The notes beneath the pieces are model-generated. The model was not told where the DNA came from. It did not search any database and was given only the letters and a program-made list of their open reading frames with translations. 62,000 nt of DNA, from contig NC_087069.1 in assembly GCF_963678635.1 (NCBI RefSeq), positions 37,876,071-37,938,070 of the forward strand, in the 5' to 3' direction. The number at the start of each line of letters is the position of its first letter. Position 1 is the first letter of the stretch. Of the stretch, positions 10,122 through 21,491 are shown piece after piece. A program made the position numbers and the translations under genes. Origin of the DNA: Symsagittifera roscoffensis. Taxonomy: Eukaryota > Xenacoelomorpha > Acoela > Convolutidae.

Positions 10122-11930
10122 TTAGTCGTCGGGGAATAAACCGTGGGGGAAGATGTCGTGGATGAGGTCGGAAGTTGTTAGTAATTTTGCTAAGATGCGG
10201 ATGATATTTTTAGTTTGAAGCAGTGGCCAAAGCAATTGAAGTGCTTTAATGGTTTTTAGTTCTTCAGTGCCAACTGCAAACTCATAAGGTGTGTTTTGGA
10301 TGAGATTATATAATTTGTGATTGAATTTAGTGTTGTGAATGAATTCTAATATGGGGATTTCTATAGGTTGAACAAATTCGTGTGGGATAAGGAAGGGTCG
10401 GGATTCTTCTGCGTTGAAGGTCTTCGTGATGGGACAAAAAATATACATTTGGGTTATGGGGTCGTAGTTTCGAAGAATACCATGAAGGTTAGTATCTTTA
10501 ATGCAATATGTTAAGTTAAGAAAGAATGGTGAGGTGTATTTGGAATTGATGAATTGAAAACGGTGGTGTGGCTGTCTGGATGGAGTGTGTAGGTCGAAGT
10601 GATTTTGTATAAAACGATAATATGTATATGTGTGAGTTTGTTTAGTGCGTAACATAATATCGTGTGAGCAGTGTAAATCTCGTTCATGTGGTGCAAGGAA
10701 ATGAAAGGTTAGTGAAAATAATTGAAAGCGTTCTTTAAATATTTCGTAAGCTTGTGTGTCTGTTAGTGCTTCTGAAATGATGTGGTCAAATTTGCGATCA
10801 AAGATATTGAGTGTAAATACATATGGTGTTTTAATGAAAAATTTTTCTGTGATTTGTGGGTTAGCGAAGCGATCATCGTCTAAAAATTGGTCTTGGTTAG
10901 TTCGGATGATGTTATGATCGTAATATTCTAGCGTATATTCGTTAGCTCGGGGTGCAGTGTATGTTTTTAGTGACTTTTTATATCCGATGTAAAAAAATTG
11001 TCTATGTGTTAGTGGTGTAGTGAGTCGATATAGCATGTCTTTATTTCGTTCTATATCGATGTGAGTGTTAGATAAAGGTAGGCAAAGGGGATTAGTAAAA
11101 TGATAATATGAGGTCCAAGGAAGGGTAGGTATTAAAACGTGTTCATCTACAAAACTACGTGTGTCGTTAGTGTCGTGAGGGGTGTTTAAAGTATATTGTG
11201 GAAATGAGGGTAAGGTGATAGCTAAAAATTCTTTCGTGTTAGTGTGATTTGGATGATTTATATATTCACGGGCTGTTCCTGGTTTTGCTGGGAAAGGATG
11301 GTTTGGGAACTTTCTTTTAAAAGTGCGATAAGCTCTATTAGTGCTGAGTGAAGATTCAGTAGATGTGGATGATGGTGCTAATGATTCGGTATAAACTGAA
11401 GAGGGTGTAGGGGTAGGTGGGCTGGATGAATCTATTGTGGATGAAATTTGGTTTATAGTAGGGGTGTCAAGGTGGTAGGGTTGTTGTTGTAGGGTAATAA
11501 AATTATCTAGTTCTGGGGAGATTTGGGGGGTGTCTGGAGAATTGGATGATCGGTCTGAATGAAGTGAAGAGTAGGTTGGAGTGACTTGGGAAGCATAAGA
11601 GGGTGTAGAATTGGTTGGGATAGGGTTATTTGGTAGTATTGGTTGAAAAAGGGGTTGGGAAAAAATTGAGGGATTGGTGTGAAAATTATTGGATGGAGAT
11701 GGTTCAGAGTCGGCAAATTTATCGGGGGTTTCAATATTCGGATTATTGAGTTGTGAAATGGAGTATAAAACTGAGATTTGTGAATTAGTATCTGAATTCA
11801 TGCCTGATGTTACATTATTGGTTGGGAAATCGGGTGGCGGGAAAGCAAACAGTGGAATTATTGTAATTGGAGTGTTGAGGTTGGTTGGGTGGGAATTTGA
11901 ACGGTGTAGGGATCCAAGTTGTCGGCTCAT
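10122..11930 (-). CDS. Conserved 602-aa protein of unknown function (copy A)
   Basis: I do not recognise this protein. It starts with ATG overlapping the env stop codon as ATGA (11927-11930), which favours expression by termination-reinitiation. Roughly the first 200 residues are rich in Ser, Thr, Pro and Asn and vary between copies. Residues about 205-602 look globular and are strongly conserved, with few cysteines, many aromatic residues and the blocks ANEYTLEYYDHN and DDDRFANPQITEKFF. There is no signal peptide or membrane segment. It is intact in all three copies (602, 602 and 601 aa), unlike pol and env. It may be an accessory or virion protein. Confidence 0.85.
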   Translation of the reverse strand: MSRQLGSLHRSNSHPTNLNTPITIIPLFAFPPPDFPTNNVTSGMNSDTNSQISVLYSISQLNNPNIETPDKFADSEPSPSNNFHTNPSIFSQPLFQPILPNNPIPTNSTPSYASQVTPTYSSLHSDRSSNSPDTPQISPELDNFITLQQQPYHLDTPTINQISSTIDSSSPPTPTPSSVYTESLAPSSTSTESSLSTNRAYRTFKRKFPNHPFPAKPGTAREYINHPNHTNTKEFLAITLPSFPQYTLNTPHDTNDTRSFVDEHVLIPTLPWTSYYHFTNPLCLPLSNTHIDIERNKDMLYRLTTPLTHRQFFYIGYKKSLKTYTAPRANEYTLEYYDHNIIRTNQDQFLDDDRFANPQITEKFFIKTPYVFTLNIFDRKFDHIISEALTDTQAYEIFKERFQLFSLTFHFLAPHERDLHCSHDIMLRTKQTHTYTYYRFIQNHFDLHTPSRQPHHRFQFINSKYTSPFFLNLTYCIKDTNLHGILRNYDPITQMYIFCPITKTFNAEESRPFLIPHEFVQPIEIPILEFIHNTKFNHKLYNLIQNTPYEFAVGTEELKTIKALQLLWPLLQTKNIIRILAKLLTTSDLIHDIFPHGLFPDD

Positions 11931-14542
11931 TGTGGGCTAAAAAAATTATTATTTTGAGACTGAAAAGCGGTGGTATGGGGTTGTTCTATAATTTGTTCAT
12001 AAGTATTTTCATCTTGTGAGTGATGTGTCATTATATGTTGGATGGGACTTTGTGATATGGTTGGTCTAAAATTTGGATTATGAGTTATTGCTAAATTTCG
12101 AAAATTTCGTGGGACTAGGGATAGTGGATGGTTATGTGGTAGGGGTGGTAACTGTGGTGCTGTAGGCGTTGTGTCTACATTGTTATGTTCTTCGTCGTAT
12201 GTGTTCTGTCTTGTTGCGATTTTTGTGTTGTATTCTTTTATTTGTGCGTCTAAAAGAATTTTTTTTATTGATGTAGAAAAAATTCCGAAAAGTCCTGCAA
12301 ATAGTATGCGTGCTACACTTGCTTGTCTGTTTACTTGTGTGTGTATAGCACATGTGTTGTAGATTCCTTTTAAAAGTGAAAAAAGAAATCCTATAAAGTT
12401 AAACATTGCGTATAAAATAGTTAATTTTTCTAAGATGTAGTAGGGCCATCCTAGAAAATCAAGAATTTCATTTTTGAGTGTAACAAAGCTAAAAATATTG
12501 ATAGGTGATATATCTTGGGGACGGTATTTTTCACCGTTTAGATATATATAATCTTTAATATCTTTAAAATATCCGCTATAGTCTTGCGTATAGATGTCTG
12601 CAAATCCTGCGGTTTCGGCAAGTTTGCGTAAGTTTTGGTCAATTGATTGTCTTTGTATAGTGTCCATTTGTGTTAATAATTCTTGGAATTGTTGTGTTCT
12701 AATGCGATGTTGAATATCTGATTTTGAATATAATCCTATTGATTGTAAGTCGATATTTGGGTTTCGAGCGATAGCTCGAATGCTTTCTGGTGAAAATTTT
12801 TTGAGTGATTGCATTAATGTGGGATATGGGGTAAGAAGGTAATATTTATCTTCATCAGGGTTTAGTTGTACTACATTGTGGCTATTTTCTGATCCACATG
12901 GGACTGCGGTATCCCAGAAATAGGTTCTTCTTGAAAGTGTGTCAACGAAATGTACTTTATTCTTATAAAAGATAGGGATTCTTTTATAGCATCGTTTATC
13001 TTCAAAAACGTATAGTGGTGATACTTTTTTGGTACAGGTATAAAACCATAAAATGTTTCCTTCGTAGTCTAAAAAATTTGATCTATTTCCTGATAGTAAA
13101 TATCCTGCGTAGGGTGTTTTAATACTGCTAGTGCAAGTGATTGTAATATTTGTGTTCTTTCTAATTCGCATAGTTGGTGAAGTGTTTCTAATTCGGAGAG
13201 TGACATTTCTTGAAAACTTCGGCTAATCGTGTAGTCTAATTTCATATCTAAGTGAATATCATAGTGAATATTACCAAAATATGTACTATTCATTAGGGAT
13301 AGTTCTTGTAAACGTGTGCTTTGAGTGTCATGGGGCTTTAGATGTCCACCAGGTTGACCTGTATTTTTTTGAAAATTAACTGGTATATATGATGTTCCTT
13401 CATTTGGAGGATGACTTGTGGCATATGGGTCGATTTTTATTTTTCCAGTGGTCATGTCGAATCCTTTTTCGTATTCAACTAATATTTCGGAGTATTGTGT
13501 TTTGTGAAGTGGGCTTTTATATTTACATGCAAGTTCTGTTTCTTGATATACTTGAAAACGTGTTAATTTATTTTCTATATTGTGAATGTTTCTAAAATTA
13601 GAACTTAGTTTTCGTAATGCATTTACTTGTTCATATGGTATTGATTGTATAAAATATTTTTCGTGAAATTTTATCATACGAGCGTGTATTTTTGCTACTT
13701 GAAATGTTGTACATGTGTCTTTGGGGAACCAAACAATTGTTGCTTGTGTTCTTGTTGTAGGGTCACAATAACCTTGGTCATTTTTACAAGGTAATCTATT
13801 CCTTGATAGATCATTGTGTTGTCTGATAAATCGCGTGTGAGTTGTATTTTTTCGAGTTGTATTTTCCAATCGAAAAACATTATTTCTTGGTATCCTTTAT
13901 TTTTTGTGTCTGCTTTGCAGTTTGATGGGTTATTTATACCAATGTGTGGTATCCAGTGTTTATCGTGTATGTCATAGGTTAATCGTCCGTGTGCGCCGTT
14001 ATATGGGTATTTTTCATCTAATTTTATATGTCCTTGATATCTTTCAAGTTCTGCTTGATGTACAGAGTCTGAAAAAACTTGGAAGTATACTAACTTTCTA
14101 TCTGAGTTTTTATTTTGTGTGATATTTAATCTAAGTAACTCGTTTTTACAATCTTCGGGATGTAGGTGTAAAAGTCGTTCGATATTACTTTGGTAGAATG
14201 ATTCATGGTCAAGTCGGTTTTTATTTCCGTTTGAGACTTGTGAACAATGTTTTTTTTCTTTGAGAATGTTGCTGTGAATTTATATCCTATAACTGTTGTT
14301 GCTCGGGCTTTTGAGTAAAGTGTTGCTATTACATTTGTTGTTTCTATGGCTTGTGGTTCTGTTTCGCATTGTGATACTTGATTTATTGCATATTTGTGTA
14401 GTGTTTTTTGTTCGTTTTCTTCACGATCGTAATGTGTTACTAATAAATCTTGTGGTCCTGTGCGGGGGGAAGGGTTGATGTTTTGATTTGAGATTACTAG
14501 AAAAAGGAGTTGAAGAAAAATTAATAATTTTAGAATATACAT
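11927..14542 (-). pseudogene. Env-like glycoprotein gene, copy A, three frameshifts
   Basis: The gene starts at ATG 14542 with a clear signal peptide (MYILKLLIFLQLLFLVIS). A cysteine-containing ectodomain follows, with blocks GYCDPTT and DTCTTFQV, then a membrane segment around LYAMFNFIGFLFSLL and a proline-rich tail of about 140 residues. Compared with copies B and C it carries single-base frameshifts near 14250, 13795 and 13100, so it is split into several frames. It ends in the ATGA overlap with the 602-aa ORF. I cannot place it firmly in a known Env class; the G-x-C and W-F-P spacing is loosely like glycoproteins of chuvirus type, which needs a profile search. Confidence 0.75.
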
Positions 14543-15597
14543 GTGTATGATAATCCTGAGTATGGGTTATAAAATAAAATGTAACCAATTGTCTTTTTGG
14601 TATATCTGTCGTATTTACATATTACTTCAGTTGTTATAAATGGTAGTGGTAGTGATTGAGCTATTATGTTTGGTGGGTTTAATGGGTAGGGATGTTGAGC
14701 AATGTTGTTGAGTTTAACTGTGATTTCAAACTTTAATTGTAGACTATTTTGTTGGAGTATTTGGATATTGTGATCACGAATATCGTCGTGGATGTCTTGT
14801 CGATATTGTAGTCTATTGAGTGCCCAGTTGTGAAGGCGATTACTTTCTAGGTGTTGTCCAAATAATGGTGGAGGTGCTGTAAATGTATTCCAATCTAGTC
14901 TTAAAGGAATATTTGTTGATGATTGTTCTCGATATCTTGCGTCGAGATTATTTGGAAAATTTAAGTTAAAAGGCGTCGGTGAAATTTGGCTAATTAATGG
15001 TGTTGATGGTAGTGATAATGTTTCTGGTAGTGATGAGGATGTTGTTGTATCTGAAGAAATACCAATGGGTCATTGTCTAAATTTGGTTCACCTTGTGTGC
15101 TACGTTGTGAAAGAAGCGTAGGGGTTTCTGGTAATATACCAGTGGGGTTTTCTGGAGTGCTTTGTGAAGGAGATTGAGGTATATCAAAATGAACTCGGGG
15201 AGTTTGAAGATTTCTATTTCGTCGAGGATGTATAATTTGTCTATTTATTTCGGTTGTGTTTTGGTTTTGACTAGGATGTCGTATTCTACTTAGTTCTGGT
15301 GGCAGTGTTGGGTATAAGTTATATGTTGGTTCACTTAAAGGTGCTTGTCGTTGAACTGGTTCTAGGGGTTCAGATAAACGTGCGTGTCGTTCTTCAAAAG
15401 TATGTGGGTTATCTTGAAAGGAAATTCGTGTAGATGTTTGGGGATTTTGGGTAGTTGAAGGTGTTGTTGGGTTATCTTGGGATGATGTCGGTGAAGACTG
15501 ACTTTGTGACTGTTGGTGAGCAATTTTTGATAGGTTTTTTGGTCTATTATTTTAGTGAAAAAGTTTATGTTTATTATAGTATTCTTCTAAAAAAAGA
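14530..15597 (-). pseudogene. Relic of the AUG-less Pro/Ser/Thr-rich ORF (copy A)
   Basis: The homologue of the 391-codon frame of copy B (34562-35737). The downstream 180 codons (14530-15069) are open and end 13 bases inside the env start. An in-frame stop at 15070-15072, a deletion of more than 100 bp near 15100 and a one-base insertion near 15535 disrupt the rest. The upstream limit is the polypyrimidine-AG (CTTTTTTTAG) where the copy B frame also opens. Confidence 0.65.
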
Positions 15598-15740
15598 ATT
15601 AGGAGGATTGTTCCTAGAGCGAATGTGATGATTGCTTTCTTTATACATTTGCATATTGTCAAAATGAGGGATGATAGAAATGTTATGAAATTTACAAATA
15701 GTAAAAAAATATCAGTTCTACTGAAAATGGTTCGTATCAT
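15552..15740 (-). CDS. Small hydrophobic protein 2 (62 aa), copy A
   Basis: ATG start, 62 residues, nearly identical to its copy B partner (35703-35891). Two hydrophobic stretches (about residues 11-28 and 34-51) flank a short KCIKKA basic linker, predicting a double-pass hairpin membrane protein with a charged tail. It sits directly after small protein 1 and before the Pro/Ser/Thr-rich frame. By position and size it recalls viral small membrane proteins and viroporins. That role is inference. Confidence 0.65.
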   Translation of the reverse strand: MIRTIFSRTDIFLLFVNFITFLSSLILTICKCIKKAIITFALGTILLILFLEEYYNKHKLFH

Positions 15741-15751
15741 TTAGACAAGTT

Positions 15752-15967
15752 TTATGAATCGTACCTGTGGATATAATCAAGGGCTTTTGAAAGTTGGAGG
15801 AATAGTTCAAATATGGAATAGAAAATTAAAAAATTATTGCAAAAAATGATTAAGATTATTACAAAAGATTCAAAGATATCAGAAAGAAATATTATGAAAG
15901 TTTTAAATATCGTAAAAAATTGTTTGAGGTTTGTTATAATTATGTTGACTGATTGAGAGAAGAGCAT
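15752..15967 (-). CDS. Small hydrophobic protein 1 (71 aa), copy A
   Basis: ATG start. A long Ile/Phe/Leu-rich segment with the block ESFVIILIIFCN suggests one or two membrane passes, followed by a hydrophilic end SKALDYIHRYDS. The copy B version (35888-36118) has five more residues and overlaps the next start codon as ATGA. In copy A a TAA shortens it, leaving an 11-base gap. No family recognised; conserved between copies. Confidence 0.6.
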   Translation of the reverse strand: MLFSQSVNIIITNLKQFFTIFKTFIIFLSDIFESFVIILIIFCNNFLIFYSIFELFLQLSKALDYIHRYDS

Positions 15968-16560
15968 TTAAGAAATGACTTCTTGATCGAATATTTTTTG
16001 TTGTTTGGGGCAATTTTCAAGTGTGGTCGGATTTTTTATTGGTTTTTTGACAAGTGGGTTGAGTTTTGTGAAAAATTGTTGGGGGCAATTTTTATGGTGT
16101 TCGGGAGGTCGTCTTTTTCTTTATTTTTATTTGTCAAATGATCCGGGGTCTGGTGAGATTTTTGTACTTTAGGCTAATTAAAATGTTCGTTTTGTTACTT
16201 TAGGCTAAGTTAACAGATTTGTTTGGGGTGTATTTGAGGTCTGAGTTGGGGAAATATTGTTGATTTCTGGGTTATTAGATAAGGGAGGGTTATGATATTA
16301 TGGTGATATTTATTTTAGTTGTCAAGTTGGAGTGGTTTGCTTATTTTTGACCTGGAGGTCGTAACGTTATAGTTATAGATATGCCTGGAGTTTTATATGG
16401 TTCGTCTAATTGATCTGAGTTTAAGTTAGAGAAGGTGACGGATTGGATGAATCCTATTGGTTTAAATTTGAACTAGAATCATTGCGTGTTTGTCAGCATG
16501 TTATTTTGAAAAATGAAAATTGAAAATGTTTCAGAGGTTTCAAGACTGTGAAATATAAAA
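15968..16560 (-). other. Noncoding gap between pol and the small membrane-protein genes (copy A)
   Basis: About 590 bases conserved in copy B (36119-36712) without a shared long frame. In the element sense it contains TTAGCCTAAAGTA twice about 30 bases apart. It may house a splice acceptor or promoter for the downstream genes, but no strong consensus stands out. Confidence 0.45.
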
Positions 16561-17619
16561 TTAAAGCTGTTTTTGAAATTCGACTTTCTTTAATATTTTA
16601 GATTGTGGGATGAATATTTTATAATTTTTACGTGGTTGATTTCTAAGTCGTGATGACTCTCTATGTTCTGATTTGTCGATTTGCTCTTGGGGTATTATTT
16701 GTTCTGTCATTTTTCTATTTCTTTTTTCTTTTTGAGATGTATTTTGATCTAGCTTTTTTGTATTGTTTTTTGTGGTGGTTGATTTTGTATTTTGGTTTTC
16801 GAGGTGAATATCATTTTGTTCCTTTGTTGTATTTTCCGTATGTGGGTTATCTTGAATGACTTTTAAACCTGTGAAAGAATATAATTGAGTTAGTTCGCGG
16901 AGTGCGTATTCTTTTGGATAATAAGGTAATAGGTTATTTCGATGTTGAACGATTTCTTTTTGGTCTGAGTCGGTGATTTTATATGTGACATCAGTGGGTT
17001 TTGCAATTATTTGGTATGGTCCTTTACGAAGGGGTTGTAATTTTTTAGAAATTCCTTTTTGAGTGTTAAAATTGGGTATTAAAACAAATGTTCCAATTTT
17101 TAAATCGGAGGCTGGTGTAAAGCGTGAATTTATTTGTTCATTAATGTTTTGCCTTTGTAACAACTTTTTTGTTACTTTTTGGTAAATTTCATTGTGTTTT
17201 TTATCTCTGTTTAAAATCCATTCGGTGTGTGTACCGGAGGCTAATTTAAGAATTTGTGGGTGATGAAAATGATCTTCATCGTGTGTATGTAAAGGTAGGT
17301 TATAACAAATTGAGTCTTTATTCGGTTGACAATAACCTTGTGCGTTTTTATGAGAGTTTGCTGTAAACATTTTTGGTTTGCGTGGCTTTTGGTTAAAAAC
17401 CATTTCATATGGTGACATTCCTAGAGTTGTCGTAATTTGTGAATTATATGCTAAGGGAAATAGTTTTACATCTGCTGACCATTCAGTGTATCTTGTATCA
17501 TTTCCATTGATGATACATCTAAGATATTCTTGTAATGAACGGTTCATACCTTCGACTAAGCCGTTGGTCCAAGGTGCGTGAGATGTACGTGGTTTGTGTT
17601 TGATGTTATATAATGACAT
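16561..17619 (-). pseudogene. Integrase C-terminal part (copy A)
   Basis: Continues the integrase in a shifted frame. It holds the catalytic glutamate in GLVEGMNRS (about 17547-17570) and, downstream, the module LRKGPYQII that matches the GPY/F motif of Ty3/Gypsy integrases. A basic tail follows (SRLRNQPRKNYK). The frame break at about 17600 separates it from the two catalytic aspartates. Confidence 0.8.
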
Positions 17620-18296
17620 AGTGTGATGATTTCATTATTTATGAATTCTGTACCGTTGTCTGTAACTAAAATTTCTGGTAGTCCAAATTTGGCTATCCAG
17701 TGTTCATAAAGCGTTGTGTAAGCGTAATAAGCGTTACAATGTGGTACTGGGTTAAGTGCTACATAATGTGTAAATGCGTCAACAATTACCATAATGTAGG
17801 AGTTTCCTTCGGATGAAGGTGAAATTGGTCCTTTTGTATCAAATGAGATACGGTGGTTAAAGTACAAACTTTGTCCTTTAAAATCTTGTTTTTGTGCTAT
17901 TTGTTTTTGATTTGGATAAGGTTTATTTAGTTGACATACTATACAATCGTTGCATAGTACTTTTATCCAAATTGGTGCATTTGGGAAATAAAAATTTTGT
18001 ATGAAATTTGAATATGTTTTCTCTGATCCAGAGTGTCCTTTAATATTTTGTGTATGTGAAATATTAAAAGCTATGAGAATCATACTCAAAGGGAGACAGG
18101 GAACTGTAGTTTCATTTAATTTATATTCTAAAAGGTCTGTATTTTCGTTAATTGTTGTATTATTAAATTTTCGAAAGTATCGGAGGAGTGTTTTGTTTCC
18201 TAAAATAGTTGTATCTGCCTTGACGGGTTTAGTTTTGTATTTGTGCCATGATTTTAGTTGTCTAATTACTGGGTCAAGATTTTGATATTGTTTCAA
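17556..18296 (-). pseudogene. Integrase zinc and core domains (copy A)
   Basis: Integrase joins element DNA to host DNA. The zinc-binding region is present (GHSGSEKTYS followed by CNDCIVC near 17935-17960). The first and second catalytic aspartates lie in FDTKGP (about 17840) and VTDNGTEF (about 17650-17670). The frame is cut at its start by a one-base change in a G-run near 18325 and at its end before the catalytic Glu. Copy B has lost this region. Confidence 0.85.
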
Positions 18297-19290
18297 TGTG
18301 GAAACTGTAATTGTTTCTGTTGGGGGAGAAAAATGTTTTCAATTTTTAATTTAGATAAGGGTATTGTATCAAGTGGGTCATGGAGATCAAAAACTTGGTT
18401 TATTGTGTATTTTGAATCGTTTGTTTGTGGTCCTGATAAATTTATTTTATCAGTTAAGTTTTCTTTTTCAATTAGTGGAAAAAGGTCTTTTTTAGGCGGG
18501 TGTTGTTTTATTCTTTTTTGTTGGGTGTTTTTTTTTATCCATGGTGAATATGGAATTGGTTTAAAAGTTGATGTTCCAAGTAGATCAACTTCATAATGAT
18601 TATTTTGGCAATCTAAATAAAGTGGGAAATGTTGTAAACTATTTATCTGTGATTGTTCAACGTCAGTTTTTACTGCATATTTGCATTCCAATCGGGGTGA
18701 TGTTTCGTTTTCTGCAAGGTAGAATTTTATATTTTTGGGTATTTCAACTGTGGTTTTACGTGTAAGTAATTCAGGTGGTGTATTTCGACTTAAAGTGTCT
18801 GGTAATGCAAGATTTTTTCCTGCGGTCCAAACTATATGTAAGTTTGGGAATTTCATTAAAATTAGTTGAAATCTATAAACTCGGTGGTTTGGATTAGACT
18901 TTTGTGTAAAGAGAAAGATGATTGGTTTATGGTCTGTGAATAGAACTGTTGGATGTTTTGATCCAAGTATCAGAAATTCATATTCCGTTAGTGTATATAT
19001 TATGGCTGTACATTCTCTCATTAGAGTTGAGAGTCGTAGCTCTGCTTGAGTGAATAATAGAGAATTTGCTGATATAAGGTTCATTTTATTTGTACCATTA
19101 TGTGATTGTAATAATGCTGCGCCGATGCCAAAGTTCTAAGCATCGCACATTGCATAGAATGGTTGATTTGGATCTGGAATTGTATTTGAAATTTGTTCAG
19201 TTAAAAGTTTTTTGATTTCTTCAAATCGTGTTTGATGTTCTGTATTCCATTCAAAATTATTTTGTTGTCTAAGTATATTATAGAATGGTC
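18293..19290 (-). pseudogene. RNase H domain (copy A), stop codon and frameshift
   Basis: RNase H removes template RNA. The first catalytic block (CDA...IGAALLQ) near 19090-19150 contains a TAG where copy B has Ser. Further on are RECTAIIYTLTEYEF, LFTDHKPIIFLF and NLALPDTLSR, the usual Ty3/Gypsy RNase H end motif. A linker to integrase follows and is interrupted near 18300-18325. Confidence 0.8.
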
Positions 19291-20226
19291 TTAGGTATAA
19301 TTGCATTTTATAAACATATTTGCTTTAAAAAAATTTAACATTCCAAGGAATTCTTGGATTTTCTTTTTATTTGTTGGTGGTTGGAGTTTCTGAATAGCAT
19401 CAATGCGTGATTTCAATGGAGTGATTGTTTTTCTTTCTATATTATGTCCTAAGAATTTAACTCTTGTCAAAAAGAAGTGTGATTTATCGGGGGCGGCCTT
19501 CAGATTTTCGTTCTGAAGTATTTGGTGATAATGTTCTAAAACATTGAACATTTCTTCTTTAGTCTGTGATTGCATAAAAACATCGTCTAAATAGGTGATT
19601 GCGTTTTTCTTGAGTATTAGTGGTCTAAAAATTTTGCTCATAAAAGCTGAAAATGCTGCTGGTCCTATGGATATTCCATAGAATAGGCGGTTGAATTCAT
19701 ACTGCTGATTTCCAATAACAAATTGTGTTAGGCGTCGCGATTGTTCATCTAGTGGCATTTGATTATATGCACTGTTCATATCTGCGGTTGTAAAGTATTT
19801 TCCGTTTATTTTTGTTAAAATAACTTGTATTGGTTCAATAGGCCAATTACACTTTGATTCATCTATGAGTGAGTTGAGGTATCTAGCGTCGAGAACGATT
19901 TTTAGTGATTCTCCTTTGGCTAGAATGATAACAGGGTTGATAAATGTGTTACCTTTTGGTTGTTCTTCTTTATTTACTGGTGATATAATGTTGTATTGTT
20001 CTAAAATGTCGAGTAATCTGTTCACTTTATCGTGTAAGTGAATTGGTACTTTACTTGCTCTTTGTTTTTTGAAAACTGCGTCTGGTTTTAATGGGAGATG
20101 TAGTGATGAGCTGATTTTGCCAACATCGAATTTGGATGTTGCATAGACTGATGAATATTTTATTAGCTGTTTGGCTAATCTATCAAATTCGTCTTGTGTT
20201 ATTTGTGAATGTTGGAAGTTAAACAT
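19291..20226 (-). pseudogene. Reverse transcriptase (copy A), frame broken near its end
   Basis: Ty3/Gypsy-type RT. Visible motifs are KIVLDARYLN, FTTADMNSAYNQMPL, RLFYGISIGPAAF and the catalytic YLDD (about 19580-19597), then FLTRVKFLGHNI. A two-base insertion in a T/A run at about 19322-19333 truncates it relative to copy B. Upstream, the protease frame runs straight into this frame in copy A, so no programmed frameshift is needed between them. Confidence 0.88.
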
Positions 20227-20398
20227 TGTTAAAAATTTCTGTTGATTCTCTGTGTAGTTACTTATGTTGAATGTAGGTTTGAAATATGGGGTTTTTGTGA
20301 AATAATCCGTATTTCTTTTTTCGTTACTTATTATATTATTTATGGATAATTCTTCATTGAGAATTGTGGATTGACAAATGTCTAATAATTGGAGTATA

Positions 20399-21411
20399 TT
20401 ATTTACGCGGTATGCTTTTTCGTGTATCGGTGATATTGTAGCGTTGGTTTCGCAATAGCCTAAAAGTCCTAAAGGTAAAGTTACTTGATAGGGTGTATTG
20501 GTATATGTGTAAAGAAATAATATCTGAATTCGAGTTCTTCAAATATTTTATGGATGAGATTGTGATTTTGAAAAATTTATGGATAGGTTTAAATTCAAAA
20601 TCTGACATATAAAATTGCTGTTTGTTTTGTTTTTTGTCATATTGGTGAACTTGTTTTATTGAAAAATTATATATGTTTCCTGATAGTGGTTTCAGGTGTT
20701 TTCGTTGTTGGTTATATATTGGATAAAATTTTGAAAAGAATGGTGGTTGTTTATTTAATCTTTGAAAAAATGTTAGGGATGTGTCTTTTGTTTTTGTGTA
20801 TTTATCTTTGATTAGTATTTTACTGTTCAAGATGTTGATTGTTGGTATATATTTAGAGATAAATGGTATTCCAATGATATTATGTTTAAATGGTTTATTT
20901 AAAATTTTATTTGCTCTATTGTTCTTGTGGGGAGAAGAAATAATTGAATTTTTCCGTAGTTTATTAATGTTGATCCTTGTGCTGTTGCTAGCTTACTGGA
21001 GGTTTCAAGAGGTGTTAGCTTTGGGTGTAAGGTTTTTATTTCATTCCATGTGGGAATGTTTATTATATTTGATTCTGCTCCTGAATCAATTAGAAAATCA
21101 ATTTCAAGATCTGGTGGTTGAAATTCTTTGTTTCTTGGACTTTCTAAAAGAAATGGTATTGTCCAAATTTTTTCTTTAGGTTGTTCTTTTTGTATGTTTT
21201 GATAGATGTGGTTTGTATTCAAGCATTTTGTTTTGTCCTTCTCATTGGATTGATTTGTAGTGTTAATTCCATTAGTTTCTTGCGTCGTTGGTGTAGAATG
21301 GATGGGTTCAATATAATAATGGCGAAGGAGTTCTGATTGATTTTCATATATGTGTGATGAAAAAGGTTGTTCATATATAATAGGTTCATAGTCATTTTTG
21401 ACTGCTATCAT
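20399..21411 (-). pseudogene. Protease region (copy A), frameshifted
   Basis: Retroviral-type aspartic protease with the active-site block FLIDSGAES (about 21070-21095) in a Gag-Pro-Pol chain. A one-base loss near 20910 and a deletion of about 27 bp nearby separate the active-site part from the region leading to RT. The homologous frame in copy B is uninterrupted. Confidence 0.8.
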
Positions 21412-21491
21412 ATTGGTGGAGAGAGTGTTTTCTGTATCACTTTCTGAGTCTGATGATCCACAGTTTATTTGATTAAGTTGTAATGTATCAT

